A stretch of 64,000 nucleotides of DNA, taken from Microvirga calopogonii. GTDB lineage: Bacteria > Pseudomonadota > Alphaproteobacteria > Rhizobiales > Beijerinckiaceae. This document shows positions 8,325 through 18,138 of this stretch, in pieces. The stretch is taken from the NCBI RefSeq assembly GCF_003347665.1, contig NZ_QDGA01000019.1, positions 1 through 64,000 of the forward strand. Direction: 5' to 3'. The translations under genes were made by a program, and so were the position numbers. A model generated the notes under the pieces. The model ran no database searches. It worked only from the letters and a program-made list of their open reading frames with translations, and was not told the DNA's origin. The number at the start of each line of letters is the position of its first letter. Positions within the stretch are counted from its first letter, which is position 1.

Positions 8325-10303
8325 TCCGCCGCCTCCAGCACCGATCCGCGTTCCTGTGTCGGATACACCTTCATGTCCCTGATCTTGACCCGTGCGGAGA
8401 TCACGCCCTTGCGCCCGTCCTCGAAGGTGACCTCGGTCGAGATGTCGGCCTCGGGCGAGCCGTCGTAGAACGCGTCGATGAGCGGAGCGTAACGCTCCGC
8501 GATGAAGCCGCGACGGACTTTCTGCGTGCGTGTGAGCTCGCCATCGTCCGCATCGAGTTCCTTATGCAGGATCAGAAAGCGCTTGATCTGCGCCCCGCCC
8601 ATGCGTGGCTCGGAGGACAGCGAGCGGTTCACCTCGTCCACGTGCTTCTCGATCATGTTGTAGACCAGCGGATGGCCGGCGAGCTCCTGATAGGACGCGT
8701 AGGTCACGCCGTTTCGCTCGGCCCAGTTGCTCACGGCCACGAGATCGATATTGATGAACGCGGCGACATAGTCGCGCCCGTCGCCGAAGCAGACCGCTTC
8801 CTTGATGTTGGGGTAGAACTTCAGCTTGTTCTCGACGTATTTCGGCGGGAAAAGCGCGCCGTCGCGCATCCGGCCGACGTCCTTGGCCCGGTCGATGATC
8901 TTCAGATGCCCGTTCTGATCGAAGAAGCCGGCATCGCCCGAATGCACGAAGCCATCGGGCGTCTTCGTCTCCGCCGTCTTCTCATCGTCCTTGTAGTAGC
9001 CCACGAAGATGCCGGGCGAGCGGTAGAGGACCTCGCCGTTGTCGGCAATGCGGATCTCCACCTGCGGGGCAGGGCGGCCGACCGTGTCGGCGCGGATCTC
9101 GCCGTTGGGCTGCATGGTGATGTAGACGGAGGCCTCCGTCTGCCCGTAGAGCTGCTTCAGGTTCACGCCGATGGAGCGGTAGAAGCGGAAGATCTCCGGT
9201 CCGATCGCCTCGCCCGCGGTGTACCCGACCTTCACGCGGGTCATGCCGTAGCGGTTGCGCAGAGGCGCATAGACGAGCACGTTGCCGATCTGCCAGAGCA
9301 GACGGTCCCAGGCGCCGACGCCCGGCTCCCCGTTCAGGATCTTCTCGCCCACCTTGTTGGCGTGCCGGATGAAGAAGTGGAACATGCGCCGCTTGAGGGC
9401 GCCCGCATCCTCGATGCGCACCATGGTCAGCGTCAGCATGCTCTCGAAGACGCGCGGCGGCGCGAAGACGTAGGTGGCGCCGATCTCGCGGCGGTCTTCC
9501 GCCACGGTCTCGGGACTTTCTGGGCAGTTGACGCATAGCCCCGACAGGATCGCCTGCGCATAGGAGAAGATGTGGTCGCCGACCCAGGCGATGGGCAGGT
9601 AGGCGATGATCTCGTCCGTCTCGTCGAGCTTGTCGAAGTCGCAGCCGATCTCGGCGGCGGCGATCACCGCATCGGAGGTGAGCATCACGCCCTTCGGCCG
9701 TCCGGTCGTGCCGGAGGTATAGAGAATGATGGCGAGGTCGGAGCCTTTGCCGTCCTGCATCGCCCGGTCGATGGCCGCCGCCTCCTGCACATCGCCCAAG
9801 CGGGCGCGGCCTTCCTCCACGACGGATTCGATGGAGTGAAGCCGGCCATGGTCATAGTCCCGCAGCCCCTTCTGCTCGTCGTAGAGCACGCGTTCGAGCT
9901 GCGGCAGCCGGTCGGAGACGGACAGGATCTTGTCGACCTGCTCCTGGTCCTGCACGGCCGCGTGGGTCACCTCGGCATGGGCCAGGACATAGGCCATCTC
10001 CTCGGCGACCGAGTCCGCATAGACCGGGATCGGGACCGCGCCGAGCCATTGGGCGGCGCAGATGGTCCAGTAGAGATAAGGGCGATTGTAGCCGATGATC
10101 GCGATCTTGCCGCCGCGCTTCAGGCCCAGCGATTGCAGACCGCTGGCATAGGCCCGGACGATGTCATGCACCTCGCCCCAGGTCCAGGACTGCCAGATGC
10201 CCAGATCCTTGTGCCGAAACGCGGTGCGCTTCGGGCGGACACGCGCATTGCGCGCCAGCAATTTCGGGAATGTATCCGCGCGCGCATCCGCAGCCGTCGT
10301 CAA
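8321..10303 (-). CDS. AMP-dependent long-chain acyl-CoA synthetase
   Basis: An ANL-superfamily acyl-CoA synthetase of about 660 aa. The P-loop is ILYTSGTTGRPKGVMLT; other motifs are LYGQTEASVYITMQPNGEI (A5), YRSPGIFVGYYKDDEKTAE, GFVHSGDAGFFDQNGHLKIIDRAKDVGR and PKYVENKLKFYP. It esterifies a carboxylic acid to CoA, trapping imported substrate. The TTG at 10303, preceded by AGGGAGG, fits where family similarity begins; an in-frame ATG at 10369 would add 22 unrelated-looking residues. It is first gene of the liv operon. Such synthetases are common beside HAAT transporters in alphaproteobacteria; substrate unknown. Confidence 0.9.
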   Translation of the reverse strand: MTTAADARADTFPKLLARNARVRPKRTAFRHKDLGIWQSWTWGEVHDIVRAYASGLQSLGLKRGGKIAIIGYNRPYLYWTICAAQWLGAVPIPVYADSVAEEMAYVLAHAEVTHAAVQDQEQVDKILSVSDRLPQLERVLYDEQKGLRDYDHGRLHSIESVVEEGRARLGDVQEAAAIDRAMQDGKGSDLAIILYTSGTTGRPKGVMLTSDAVIAAAEIGCDFDKLDETDEIIAYLPIAWVGDHIFSYAQAILSGLCVNCPESPETVAEDRREIGATYVFAPPRVFESMLTLTMVRIEDAGALKRRMFHFFIRHANKVGEKILNGEPGVGAWDRLLWQIGNVLVYAPLRNRYGMTRVKVGYTAGEAIGPEIFRFYRSIGVNLKQLYGQTEASVYITMQPNGEIRADTVGRPAPQVEIRIADNGEVLYRSPGIFVGYYKDDEKTAETKTPDGFVHSGDAGFFDQNGHLKIIDRAKDVGRMRDGALFPPKYVENKLKFYPNIKEAVCFGDGRDYVAAFINIDLVAVSNWAERNGVTYASYQELAGHPLVYNMIEKHVDEVNRSLSSEPRMGGAQIKRFLILHKELDADDGELTRTQKVRRGFIAERYAPLIDAFYDGSPEADISTEVTFEDGRKGVISARVKIRDMKVYPTQERGSVLEAAE

Positions 10304-10541
10304 CGACGTCAACCTCCCTGGCAGCCGCGCGTCGAGACGCGTGGTATGGCTTCGCTTCCTCTGGGGCATGGAGATTGTTCCCCATGCGTCCGCCGATCTG
10401 ATGCCGGCTTGCCCGTTTCGGGCTTTGTTGAAGGTATTGTGTCCTGCCCGCCAGGGGACGGCAAGGTGCCTGCCACCGCTACCATGGGCTAATACACCGA
10501 CGAGCGGAGCTAAGCCGCCTCCACCCGGGACGGGGCGATCA

Positions 10542-10745
10542 TCACGGTACAGCAGTCAGTGCGGCTGGTTCGATCTCGTAGGAGCTGACGACGCGTTCGA
10601 TGCCGACAGTGTTCTTGATGCGATAGAGCCGCGATTCATCATCCTCCGACAGAAGGCAGACGATACAATAGATCCGGTGATCCGAGTTGCCTGAGGTTGG
10701 CCTGGAGATCCGGACGAGTTGCCCGATGTGGAATGCCTCTTTCAT
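10542..10745 (-). CDS. Small conserved-looking hypothetical protein
   Basis: A 67-aa protein (MKEAFHIGQLVRI...). The pattern of a basic beta-rich start (GQLVRISRP), IYCIVCLLSEDDESRLYRIKN and SSYEIEPA resembles the small SH3/KOW-like proteins found singly in Hyphomicrobiales genomes. The ATG at 10745 has GGAG 7 bases upstream. No assigned function; it lies between the liv operon and cobB with its own spacing on both sides. Confidence 0.6.
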   Translation of the reverse strand: MKEAFHIGQLVRISRPTSGNSDHRIYCIVCLLSEDDESRLYRIKNTVGIERVVSSYEIEPAALTAVP

Positions 10746-10940
10746 CAGCGTCTCCAAAACCCTGGGATGCGATGAACGGGAGCTTGGCGGATCAAGGGCG
10801 ATAGGGAAGGTCGCCGGTCAGCCGATCAAGCTTGGATGTTCTCCCCGATCCCTTTCAGGCTTCGACCAGGATCAAGCCGGATGGCTGAGGCGAAACGATG
10901 GCGATCCGGCACTTCCGGCCCGTGCCGCGTCATGATGTCG

Positions 10941-12263
10941 TTATCCTTGAGCGATAACGTGGAAGAAACTTCCGGTGACATTCCCGATGCGATGCCCGGC
11001 CAGGCCGAGATCCTTGCCTTCCGCATCCGTGATCGCCGCGAAGGCGGACTCCCGCGCGGGATCGCTATGCGTCACCGAGGCATAATGGAATTCGTGGCCG
11101 ACGAGGCGCTGCCCGGCCCGACCCATGGTCCCGTCGCCGAGCAGGTGCGCCACCCGGTAGCCGAGATGCATCCTGCGCTTGGCATAGCTCGTCTCGACCG
11201 GCAGGAGCCCCGCCATGGGATGCCTCTGCCCGTCGCCATCCTCCAGGGACCGACCAAGCACCATGTAGCCTCCGCACTCGCCATGGACCGGCCTGCTCTC
11301 CGCAAAACGGCGCAGACCGTCGAGGAAGTGCTCCGCACCGGCAATACGCCCCGCATGAAGCTCGGGATATCCCCCCGGCAGCCAGCAGACGTCGCAATCA
11401 GGCGGCGGTGGCTCGTCGGCCAGGGGTGAGTAGGGGACGATCTCCGCGCCGGCGGCGCGCCAGCCTGACAGCACATGCGGATAGACGAAGGAGAAGGCCT
11501 TGTCCGAGGCCAAGGCAATGCGCTGACCCGGCGGCGGCAGCGGCTTGACGCTGCCGGGGGAGTGAAGCCGGGTCGGGCTTGCGAGGGCGATGAGCCGGTC
11601 GATGTCGAGCGAGGCTTCAACCGCATCGGCAAGACGTTCCAGACGTGTATCGAGCTCATCGGTCTCGCCAGCCTGGACGAGGCCGAGATGGCGTTCTGGC
11701 AGGGTCAGGTCGGTATTGCGCGTCATGGCGCCGAGGACCGGCAGTCCGATCCTCGCCATGCCGTCCTCGACGAGCCGCCGGTGGCGGTCGCTCGCGACCT
11801 TGTTCAGCACCACGCCGGCTACCTCGATCCGCGGGTCGAAGCGGGCGCAGCCCAGCGCGACGGCGGCAGCCGATTGCGCGTGCCCCGACACGTCGAGAAC
11901 GAGGATCACCGGCCAGCCGAACAGGGCCGCGATGTCGGCACTGGCCCCGGTCCGGCCGGTCTCCTGGCGGATGCCGTCGAAGAGCCCCATCGAGCCCTCT
12001 GCCAGGACAAGCTCCGCGTCGCCGGCCGCCTCATATGCAAGCGCCTCCAGGAGCGGCGTGCTCATGGCGAAGCTGTCGAGGTTGAAGCTCGGCGCGCCGG
12101 TCGCGGCGGCATGGAAGGCCGGGTCGATGTAATCCGGCCCGCATTTCATGCCGCGCACGCGCAGTCCCCGGCGGGCCAGGGCGCGCTGGAGCCCGAGCAC
12201 GATGGTCGTCTTGCCGGAACCGGAGCGCGGCGCCGCGATGAGGAGACCCGGCGCGGCACTCAT
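10941..12263 (-). CDS. cobB: Cobyrinic acid a,c-diamide synthase
   Basis: ATP- and glutamine-dependent amidation of the a and c acetates of hydrogenobyrinic acid. 440 aa: an N-terminal dethiobiotin-synthetase-like domain with P-loop APRSGSGKTTIVLG and LVLAEGSMGLFDG, then a C-terminal triad-type glutaminase domain with the nucleophile in GECGGYMVLG and a late His (VGHEFHY). The start is ATG 12263, overlapping the cobA stop as ATGA; the frame stays open 99 codons further upstream, but that stretch is a shadow of cobA. It ends the cobA-cobB operon. Confidence 0.95.
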   Translation of the reverse strand: MSAAPGLLIAAPRSGSGKTTIVLGLQRALARRGLRVRGMKCGPDYIDPAFHAAATGAPSFNLDSFAMSTPLLEALAYEAAGDAELVLAEGSMGLFDGIRQETGRTGASADIAALFGWPVILVLDVSGHAQSAAAVALGCARFDPRIEVAGVVLNKVASDRHRRLVEDGMARIGLPVLGAMTRNTDLTLPERHLGLVQAGETDELDTRLERLADAVEASLDIDRLIALASPTRLHSPGSVKPLPPPGQRIALASDKAFSFVYPHVLSGWRAAGAEIVPYSPLADEPPPPDCDVCWLPGGYPELHAGRIAGAEHFLDGLRRFAESRPVHGECGGYMVLGRSLEDGDGQRHPMAGLLPVETSYAKRRMHLGYRVAHLLGDGTMGRAGQRLVGHEFHYASVTHSDPARESAFAAITDAEGKDLGLAGHRIGNVTGSFFHVIAQG

Positions 12264-13054
12264 TGGGCGGCCTCGCTGCCGAATTCGAGCAGATGGTTCG
12301 CGATGGCCGAGCGGAAGGCGGCGATGGCCCCGATGGCCACGATGGCGGGCGAACGGATGAGCCCTTCCTCCGCAAGCTTCGGCAGGGTTTCCAGAGTTCC
12401 TTCCACGACGCTTTCCTTGGCGGTCGTCGCCCCGTGCACGGCCAGGGCGGGCGTATCGCCTGCAAGGCCGCCTTCCATGAGCCGCGCCACGATGGAGGGG
12501 AGGCTCGATACGGCCATGTAGAGCACGATGGGTGCCCCGGTGCGGGCGAGCGAGGCCCACTCGATCTCGGAATCCGGTGCGGCATGGCCGGTGGCGAGGA
12601 TGACCGCATGGTTCGATTTGCGCATGGTCGCGGGAACGCCATGGATGGCGAGCGACGCGAGGCCGCTCGACACGCCGGGAATGATGCGGAAGGAAATCCC
12701 GGCATCGGACAGCGCCAGCGCCTCCTCGCCGCCGCGCCCGAAGATGAAGGGATCGCCGCCTTTGAGCCTCAGTACGCGCTTGCCCTCGCGGGCGAGCTTT
12801 ATCAGTCGCTCGCAGATATCCCGCTGAACGGCGGAAGGCTTGCCACCGCGCTTGCCGGCGAATTCAAGGGTGGCTCCCTCGCGGGCCAGGGCCAGCACGG
12901 CCGGATCGACGAGAGCGTCGTACACGATGGCATCGGCTGTCGCGAGGGCGTTCATGGCATGGATCGTGAGCAGGCCGGGATCGCCCGGACCGGCGCCGAC
13001 GAGCCAGACCGTGCCCGGAGCGAAGGGCGGCGAAAGGCGGGACAGGGAGGTCAA
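12260..13054 (-). CDS. cobA: Uroporphyrinogen-III C-methyltransferase
   Basis: SAM-dependent methylation of uroporphyrinogen III at C-2 and C-7 to precorrin-2, the branch point into corrins. A 264-aa SUMT fold: VWLVGAGPGDPGLLT (SAM-binding loop), DAIVYDALV, RLKGGDPFIFGRGGEEA and the PGVSSGLASLAIHGVPAT segment. A TTG at 13054 with GGAGG five bases upstream is the best start; the ORF's upstream residues do not look like the family. It is translationally coupled to cobB. Confidence 0.93.
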   Translation of the reverse strand: MTSLSRLSPPFAPGTVWLVGAGPGDPGLLTIHAMNALATADAIVYDALVDPAVLALAREGATLEFAGKRGGKPSAVQRDICERLIKLAREGKRVLRLKGGDPFIFGRGGEEALALSDAGISFRIIPGVSSGLASLAIHGVPATMRKSNHAVILATGHAAPDSEIEWASLARTGAPIVLYMAVSSLPSIVARLMEGGLAGDTPALAVHGATTAKESVVEGTLETLPKLAEEGLIRSPAIVAIGAIAAFRSAIANHLLEFGSEAAQ

Positions 13055-13125
13055 GCAGGCCTCCGGGCAGGACCGGCGGTCACGATGTGGCTGTTGGAAT
13101 TCATGGCGACGATGTAAGAGGGCGT

Positions 13126-14229
13126 ATGGACGAGAGTAAACCCGCCGGATCGTTGCGTCGTGGCTGGACCACGGGCGCCTGTGCCACGGCGGCGGCCAAG
13201 GCGGCATATCTTGGCTGGCAGAGAGGCGATTTTCCCGATCCCGTCGAGATCGTGCTTCCGGGCGGAGCGCGGCCCGCCTTCTCCCTTGCCTTGCACGAAA
13301 TCCGGGAGGGCGGCGCCCGGGTGGGCGTCGTCAAGGATGCGGGCGATGATCCGGATGTGACGCACGGCGCGCTGGTGATCGCGACCGTCAGGGCCGGTGC
13401 TCCGGGCTCCGGCGTCACGTTCCGCGCAGGCGAGGGGGTCGGTACCGTGACCCGCGCCGGACTGCCGCTGCCGCCGGGCGAGCCTGCCATCAACCCGGTG
13501 CCGCGCCACATGATCCGCGACAACCTGGAGGAGGCGGCGCGCAGCGTCGGAGGGCCCGTGGACGTGGAGGTCGAGATCTCCATTCCGGGAGGCGAGGACA
13601 TCGCGCGCAAGACCCTCAATCCGAGGCTCGGCATCCTGGGCGGATTGTCGATCCTCGGCACGACGGGCGTGGTGGTGCCCTATTCCTGCTCGGCCTGGAT
13701 CCACAGCATCTACCGCGGCATCGACGTGGCCCGTGCGGGTGGGATCGATCATGTGGCGGGCGCCACCGGCTCGACCTCTGAGAAGGCCGTGCAGATCCTG
13801 CACGACCTGCCGGATCATGCACTCATCGACATGGGCGACTTCGCCGGCGGCATGCTGAAATACCTGCGCCGCAACCCGGTGCCGAGGGTGACGATTGCGG
13901 GCGGCATCGCCAAGATGACGAAGCTCGGACAGGGATTGCTCGACCTTCATTCGCGTTCCGGCGCAGTAGATCTCGCTTGGCTCGCCGAGCGCCTTGCCGA
14001 GTCCGGTGCGGAGCCGAGCGTCGTGGAAGCGGCACGCAGCGCCAATACGGCCCTCGAAGTGCTGGAGATGGCGAAGGGCCTCGATCTTCCGCTCGGCGAT
14101 ATGGTGGCGCAGCATGCCTGGCGCACGGCTGCCAAGGCCCTGCGCGGCGCCGAGATCGCTCTCGAGATCGTGGTGTTCGACCGCGACGGACAACTCGTCG
14201 GCCGCATGCCGTTCCACCCGGTTGCCTGA
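13126..14229 (+). CDS. cbiD: CbiD-type precorrin-5B C1-methyltransferase
   Basis: A 367-aa CbiD-family protein: RRGWTTGACATAAAKAAYLG at the N-terminus, then VTRAGLPLPPGEPAINPVPR, GTTGVVVPYSC and GDFAGGMLKYLRR, all hallmarks of CbiD. The family methylates C-1 and releases the C2 fragment in the anaerobic route; here it sits among aerobic-pathway genes with no cobF, so it presumably supplies the C-1 methylation. The start is ATG 13126, not the ORF's upstream ATG, because similarity begins there and GAGGG precedes it. It is divergent from cobA. Confidence 0.93.
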   Translation: MDESKPAGSLRRGWTTGACATAAAKAAYLGWQRGDFPDPVEIVLPGGARPAFSLALHEIREGGARVGVVKDAGDDPDVTHGALVIATVRAGAPGSGVTFRAGEGVGTVTRAGLPLPPGEPAINPVPRHMIRDNLEEAARSVGGPVDVEVEISIPGGEDIARKTLNPRLGILGGLSILGTTGVVVPYSCSAWIHSIYRGIDVARAGGIDHVAGATGSTSEKAVQILHDLPDHALIDMGDFAGGMLKYLRRNPVPRVTIAGGIAKMTKLGQGLLDLHSRSGAVDLAWLAERLAESGAEPSVVEAARSANTALEVLEMAKGLDLPLGDMVAQHAWRTAAKALRGAEIALEIVVFDRDGQLVGRMPFHPVA

Positions 14230-14240
14230 AGCCGCGCAGC

Positions 14241-15008
14241 TCATCGGCTATTCCCGCTGGGGCGGAACCGTCGGTCGTAATCGGTCGAGTAGAGCGCACT
14301 CTCGCGGAAATCTTTAGCGTCCAGCGTCCGCCCGACCAGGATCAGCGCGGTGCGTTCCAGCTTCTCCGCGCGCACCATGGCGGCGATGGTCGAAAGCGTG
14401 CCCTTGATCACCCGTTCGTCGGGCCATGACGCGCGCCAGACCACCGCCACGGGACAATCGGCGCCGTAGGACGGCAGCAGGTCCGCGACCACCTGCTCGA
14501 TCACGTGGATCGACAGGTGAATGGCAAGGGTCGTCTTCGTCTGCGCGAAGGCGGCGAGCCGCTCGGTCTCCGGCATGGCAGAGGCACGGCCCGAGGTGCG
14601 GGTGAGGACGACCGACTGGCCGATCTCCGGCACCGTGAGCTCGCGCCCCAATGCGGCAGCGGCGGCCGCGAAGGCGGGAACTCCGGGCGTGATCGTGTAA
14701 GGAATGCCGAGAGCATCGAGCCGCCGCAGCTGCTCGCCCATGGCGCTCCAGATGGAGAGGTCGCCGGAATGGAGCCGCGCCACGTCCTCGCCCTGCTCAT
14801 GCGCCCGCACGTATTCAGACGTGATGGCATCGAGGTCGAGGGGAGCGGTGTCGACGAGCCGCGCGCCGGGCGGGCACCAGGACAGGATCTCCGGCGGCAC
14901 GATGGAGCCGGCATAGAGGCAGACCGGGCAACGTTCGATGAGCGAGCGCCCGCGCACGGTGATGAGATCGGCGGCGCCGGGGCCTGCTCCGATGAAATGA
15001 ACGGTCAT
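14241..15008 (-). CDS. cobM: Precorrin-4 C11-methyltransferase
   Basis: A 255-aa class III SAM methyltransferase: [18 protein letters not shown] (SAM loop), [29 protein letters not shown] and the late [10 protein letters not shown] region, matching CobM/CbiF. It methylates C-11 (aberrantly placed before migration to C-12). Its ATG overlaps the cobE stop (ATGA). It converges with cbiD, leaving 11 bases between stops. Confidence 0.95.
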   Translation of the reverse strand: MTVHFIGAGPGAADLITVRGRSLIERCPVCLYAGSIVPPEILSWCPPGARLVDTAPLDLDAITSEYVRAHEQGEDVARLHSGDLSIWSAMGEQLRRLDALGIPYTITPGVPAFAAAAAALGRELTVPEIGQSVVLTRTSGRASAMPETERLAAFAQTKTTLAIHLSIHVIEQVVADLLPSYGADCPVAVVWRASWPDERVIKGTLSTIAAMVRAEKLERTALILVGRTLDAKDFRESALYSTDYDRRFRPSGNSR

Positions 15009-15391
15009 GGAGCAATCTCCAGGCGCGCGAGCGCACAGGTGGCGGAAGCGGAGGCGATCCGCGTCAGGATGAGGTCGGAGCCGGGGCCGGCGGCCGCAAG
15101 AGCTGCGGCTTCCGCGACGGATCCAATGCCGTGCGCCGCGATGGATCGGGCCGATTGCGTCTGCACACGAGGGGCTGCCGCTGATAGCGCGCTGTCCTCG
15201 ACCGCTATTGCAGAAACGGCCAGCCTGTTGGCGGATTCCGTGAAAGCGGGCAGATCTGCAAGAGCCTTGATGGTGGCGAGTTTTACCAGGGAATCCCGCG
15301 TGAGCGAAGCACGCTCCAGCGCCTGCTCCACGAGCACGACGATCTCCTCGGCGGCAGCGACGCGCCTGAATCCGACACCTGCCACGATCAT
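15005..15391 (-). CDS. cobE: CobE/CbiG C-terminal-like cobalamin protein
   Basis: A 128-aa single-domain protein beginning [10 protein letters not shown], with the CobE/CbiG_C pattern of conserved Val/Gly start, [14 protein letters not shown] and [20 protein letters not shown]. CobE is needed for aerobic B12 synthesis in Pseudomonas, with a proposed accessory role near ring contraction. The ORF runs far upstream, but this is a shadow of cobL. The start overlaps the cobL stop and the stop overlaps the cobM start, both ATGA. Confidence 0.9.
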   Translation of the reverse strand: MIVAGVGFRRVAAAEEIVVLVEQALERASLTRDSLVKLATIKALADLPAFTESANRLAVSAIAVEDSALSAAAPRVQTQSARSIAAHGIGSVAEAAALAAAGPGSDLILTRIASASATCALARLEIAP

Positions 15392-16602
15392 GGCTTCACC
15401 ACCGCCCATTGCGTGACGGGCATCGCCGCGCGCCAGCCATGCATGCCGCCGACGGGTTCGAGGCGCGAGACCGCCAAACGCCGCATCGAACCGCCATGCT
15501 GCGCAAAGAGGGAGCCGAGCAACGTTTCGGTTTCCAGAGTGACGCCGTTGACGACGAGACGCCCTCCGGGTTTCAGTGCAGCCCAGGCGGCGTCGAAAAC
15601 GCCTGTTTCCGATGCACCGCCGCCGATGAAGACGGCATCCGGCGGTGGCAGATCGGTCAATGCGTCCGGTGCGCGCCCGACGCGGATGTCGAGAGACGTC
15701 ACGCCGAGTTCCTGCGCATTGCGCCGGGCCCGATCGGCACGTTGCGGACGTTCCTCGATTCCGATGCAGCGGTTGCGCGGATGACGCAGGCACCATTCGA
15801 TGCCGACGGAGCCGGCACCCAGGCCGATATCCCACAGCAGCTCGCCGGCTTTCGGCGCGAGCGCCGCGAGGGTCAGAGCGCGGATTTCCGCCTTGGTGAG
15901 CTGGCCGTCATTTTCGAACAGGGCATCGGGCAGGCCTGGCGCCATCGTGACGATGCGCGCATCCCTTGTCGCCGCAACTTCGATCGTAACCGTGTTGAGC
16001 GGATCGATCTCCCCAATACCGAAATCGGCAGCACTGGCGCGGCGGATGCGCTCGCGCGGGCCGCCCATGGCTTCGCACACGGTGATCGTCGAAGCTCCGA
16101 AGCCGCGTGCCTTCAGCAACTCCGCAAGCTTGCCGGGCGTCGAGCAGTCCCAGGAGAGCGCGATAATTCGGGCGCCCGGCTGCAGATGGGGGATGATGCG
16201 CTCCAGCCCCCTGCCGTGCAGGCTCACGCAATCGCATTCCGGCAACGACCAGCCCAGGCGCGCGGCCGCGAGGCTGAAGGCGGAGGGTTGCGGAAAACAG
16301 GTGATCTCCTCCGCCGGAACGAGCCGCGCGAGCTCCGCACCCACGCCGTAATGAAACGGGTCGCCGGTCGCCAGAACGCAGGTCGGCTCGCCGCGACGGG
16401 CGAGGATCAGCGCGTAGGCTTCAGCGAAAGGGCTGGGCCACGATTGCGACCGGCCTGAGAGGGGCGCTGCCAGTTCGAGATGACGCGTGCCGCCGATGAC
16501 GAACGCGGCATGATCGAGAGCGGCCAGAGCCGCCGGGGAGAGCCCCGCGCGCCCATCCTCCCCGATGCCGATGATGGTCAGCCAGGGAGACTTCGGCGCC
16601 AT
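15388..16602 (-). CDS. cobL: Precorrin-6Y C5,15-methyltransferase (decarboxylating)
   Basis: A 404-aa two-domain fusion. The N-terminal CbiE-like methyltransferase starts [19 protein letters not shown], followed by [16 protein letters not shown] and [10 protein letters not shown]; the C-terminal CbiT-like domain has [17 protein letters not shown] (SAM motif I), [16 protein letters not shown] and [12 protein letters not shown]. It methylates C-5 and C-15 and decarboxylates ring C. ATG 16602 has AGGAG upstream. It is first gene of cobL-cobE-cobM, divergent from cobK with 37 bases between starts. Confidence 0.95.
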   Translation of the reverse strand: MAPKSPWLTIIGIGEDGRAGLSPAALAALDHAAFVIGGTRHLELAAPLSGRSQSWPSPFAEAYALILARRGEPTCVLATGDPFHYGVGAELARLVPAEEITCFPQPSAFSLAAARLGWSLPECDCVSLHGRGLERIIPHLQPGARIIALSWDCSTPGKLAELLKARGFGASTITVCEAMGGPRERIRRASAADFGIGEIDPLNTVTIEVAATRDARIVTMAPGLPDALFENDGQLTKAEIRALTLAALAPKAGELLWDIGLGAGSVGIEWCLRHPRNRCIGIEERPQRADRARRNAQELGVTSLDIRVGRAPDALTDLPPPDAVFIGGGASETGVFDAAWAALKPGGRLVVNGVTLETETLLGSLFAQHGGSMRRLAVSRLEPVGGMHGWRAAMPVTQWAVVKP

Positions 16603-16639
16603 GCTCGACTCCTGCTCAGAATTCAGGGAAAAGGTGCCC

Positions 16640-17392
16640 ATGCGCATCCTCATTCTGGGCGGCACCACGGAAGCCTCCGCGCTCGCCGCGCGGCTCGCGG
16701 GCCGATCCGATATCAGCCCGCTCCTCTCCATGGCCGGACGCACCAGCGATCCACGCCCCATGCCGATCCCCACCCGCATCGGCGGCTTCGGCGGCGTGAC
16801 GGGTCTTGCCGATTTTCTGCGTCAGGAGCGGATCGAGGCCGTGATCGACGCGACGCATCCCTTCGCCGCCGTGATGTCCCGCAACGCGGCGGAGGCTTGT
16901 GCGCAGGCTCGGGTGCCGCTGCTTGCCCTTCGCCGCCCGGCCTGGATGCCGCAGGCAGGAGACCATTGGATCGATGTACCCTCGATGGAGGCGGCCGTTC
17001 AAGCGCTCGGCGAAGCTGCGCGACGCGTCTTCCTCACGGTGGGCCGTCTCGAACTCGCCCCCTTCACGGCCGCACCGCAGCACACTTATCTCGTGCGGAC
17101 TATCGAATCCATCGGCGATGCCCTGCCGGTGCCGGACGTCATCGCCATTCAAGACCGTGCTCCATTTCATGAGGATTCCGAGCGCATGCTGATGGAGCGC
17201 GAGCGCGTCGATGTGGTGGTGACGAAGAATTCCGGCGGTGCGGCGACCTATCCCAAGATCGCGGCGGCGCGGTCGCTCGGCCTGCCGGTCGTCGTGGTGG
17301 CGCGGCCCGAGAAGCCTCCCGGCATCGAGGAGGTCGCGAGTGCCGACGCGGCGCTCGATTGGCTGCAGCGTCGTCATGGCCGCTCCCCGTAG
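16640..17392 (+). CDS. cobK: Precorrin-6A reductase
   Basis: NADPH-dependent reduction of precorrin-6A to 6B. 250 aa: MRILILGGTTEASALAARL (dinucleotide loop), VIDATHPFAAVMSRNAAEAC, LALRRPAWMP, and VVTKNSGGAATYPKIAAARSLGLPVVVV near the C-terminus, the CobK/CbiJ signatures. The start is ATG 16640; the ORF's 25 upstream residues overlap the divergent cobL. Its last 19 bases overlap the end of cobJ, which is convergent. Confidence 0.95.
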   Translation: MRILILGGTTEASALAARLAGRSDISPLLSMAGRTSDPRPMPIPTRIGGFGGVTGLADFLRQERIEAVIDATHPFAAVMSRNAAEACAQARVPLLALRRPAWMPQAGDHWIDVPSMEAAVQALGEAARRVFLTVGRLELAPFTAAPQHTYLVRTIESIGDALPVPDVIAIQDRAPFHEDSERMLMERERVDVVVTKNSGGAATYPKIAAARSLGLPVVVVARPEKPPGIEEVASADAALDWLQRRHGRSP

Positions 17393-18138
17393 AAGCGCGG
17401 CGTGTAGACGTAAGGCGTCTCTCCGTCAGGCCGCTCGATCAGCCGCGTTGTGGAAGCCCCGATGATCACGAGGGTCGACATGTCGGCCATGGAGGCTTCC
17501 ACCTCGGCGAGGGGCACGATCCGGATCCGCTCGTCGGGCCGTCCGACCGCGCGGGCCAGGATGACCGGCGTGTCGGGGCCGCGTGTCTCCGCGACGATCT
17601 TGAAGGCTGCGCCGAGCTGCCAGGGCCGCGCGGAGGAGATCGGGTTGTAGAGCGCCACCGCGAAATCGGCCGCAACGGCGGCCCTGAGGCGTGCCTCGAC
17701 GACATCCCAAGGCTTGAGGTTGTCGGAGAGTGACATGGCGCAGAAATCGCCGCCGAGCGGCGCACCGACGCGGGCGGCCGCCGCGAGCATCGCCGTGATG
17801 CCGGGCTCCACGCGGATGTCGAGGCCGCGCCATTTCGGATCGCCGTTCTCCACGGCCTCGAACACGGCGGCCGCCATGGCGAACACGCCGGGATCGCCGC
17901 CGGAGACCACTGCGACGCGAGCGCCCTTCGCCGCGAGATCGAGTGCGAAGCGTGCGCGGTCGAGTTCGACCCGGTTGTCGGACGCGTGCCGCCGAAGGCC
18001 GGGCCGTTCCGGCACGCGGTCCACATAAGGACCGTAGCCGACGATGTCGGTGGCAAGGGCGAGCGCATCGGAGGCTGACGGCGTCAGATAGCGCGGATCG
18101 CCTGGACCGAGGCCCACGATGGTGAGAAGGCCCGTCAT
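17374..18138 (-). CDS. cobJ: Precorrin-3B C17-methyltransferase
   Basis: A 254-aa SAM methyltransferase that methylates C-17 and drives ring contraction. Motifs: LLTIVGLGPGDPRYLTPSAS, DIVGYGPYVDRVP, VAVVSGGDPGVFAMAAAVFE, VEPGITAMLAAAARVGAPLG and FAVALYNPISSARPWQL, all CobJ/CbiH-like. The ATG at 18138 overlaps the cobI stop (ATGA). It is the distal gene of the riboswitch-headed operon. Confidence 0.95.
   Translation of the reverse strand: MTGLLTIVGLGPGDPRYLTPSASDALALATDIVGYGPYVDRVPERPGLRRHASDNRVELDRARFALDLAAKGARVAVVSGGDPGVFAMAAAVFEAVENGDPKWRGLDIRVEPGITAMLAAAARVGAPLGGDFCAMSLSDNLKPWDVVEARLRAAVAADFAVALYNPISSARPWQLGAAFKIVAETRGPDTPVILARAVGRPDERIRIVPLAEVEASMADMSTLVIIGASTTRLIERPDGETPYVYTPRFYGERP

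Noticed and set aside
12264-12560. N-terminal extension of CobB
   Set aside because: The 99 extra residues are Arg/His-rich shadow of the cobA gene; family similarity and an ATGA overlap fix the start at 12263.
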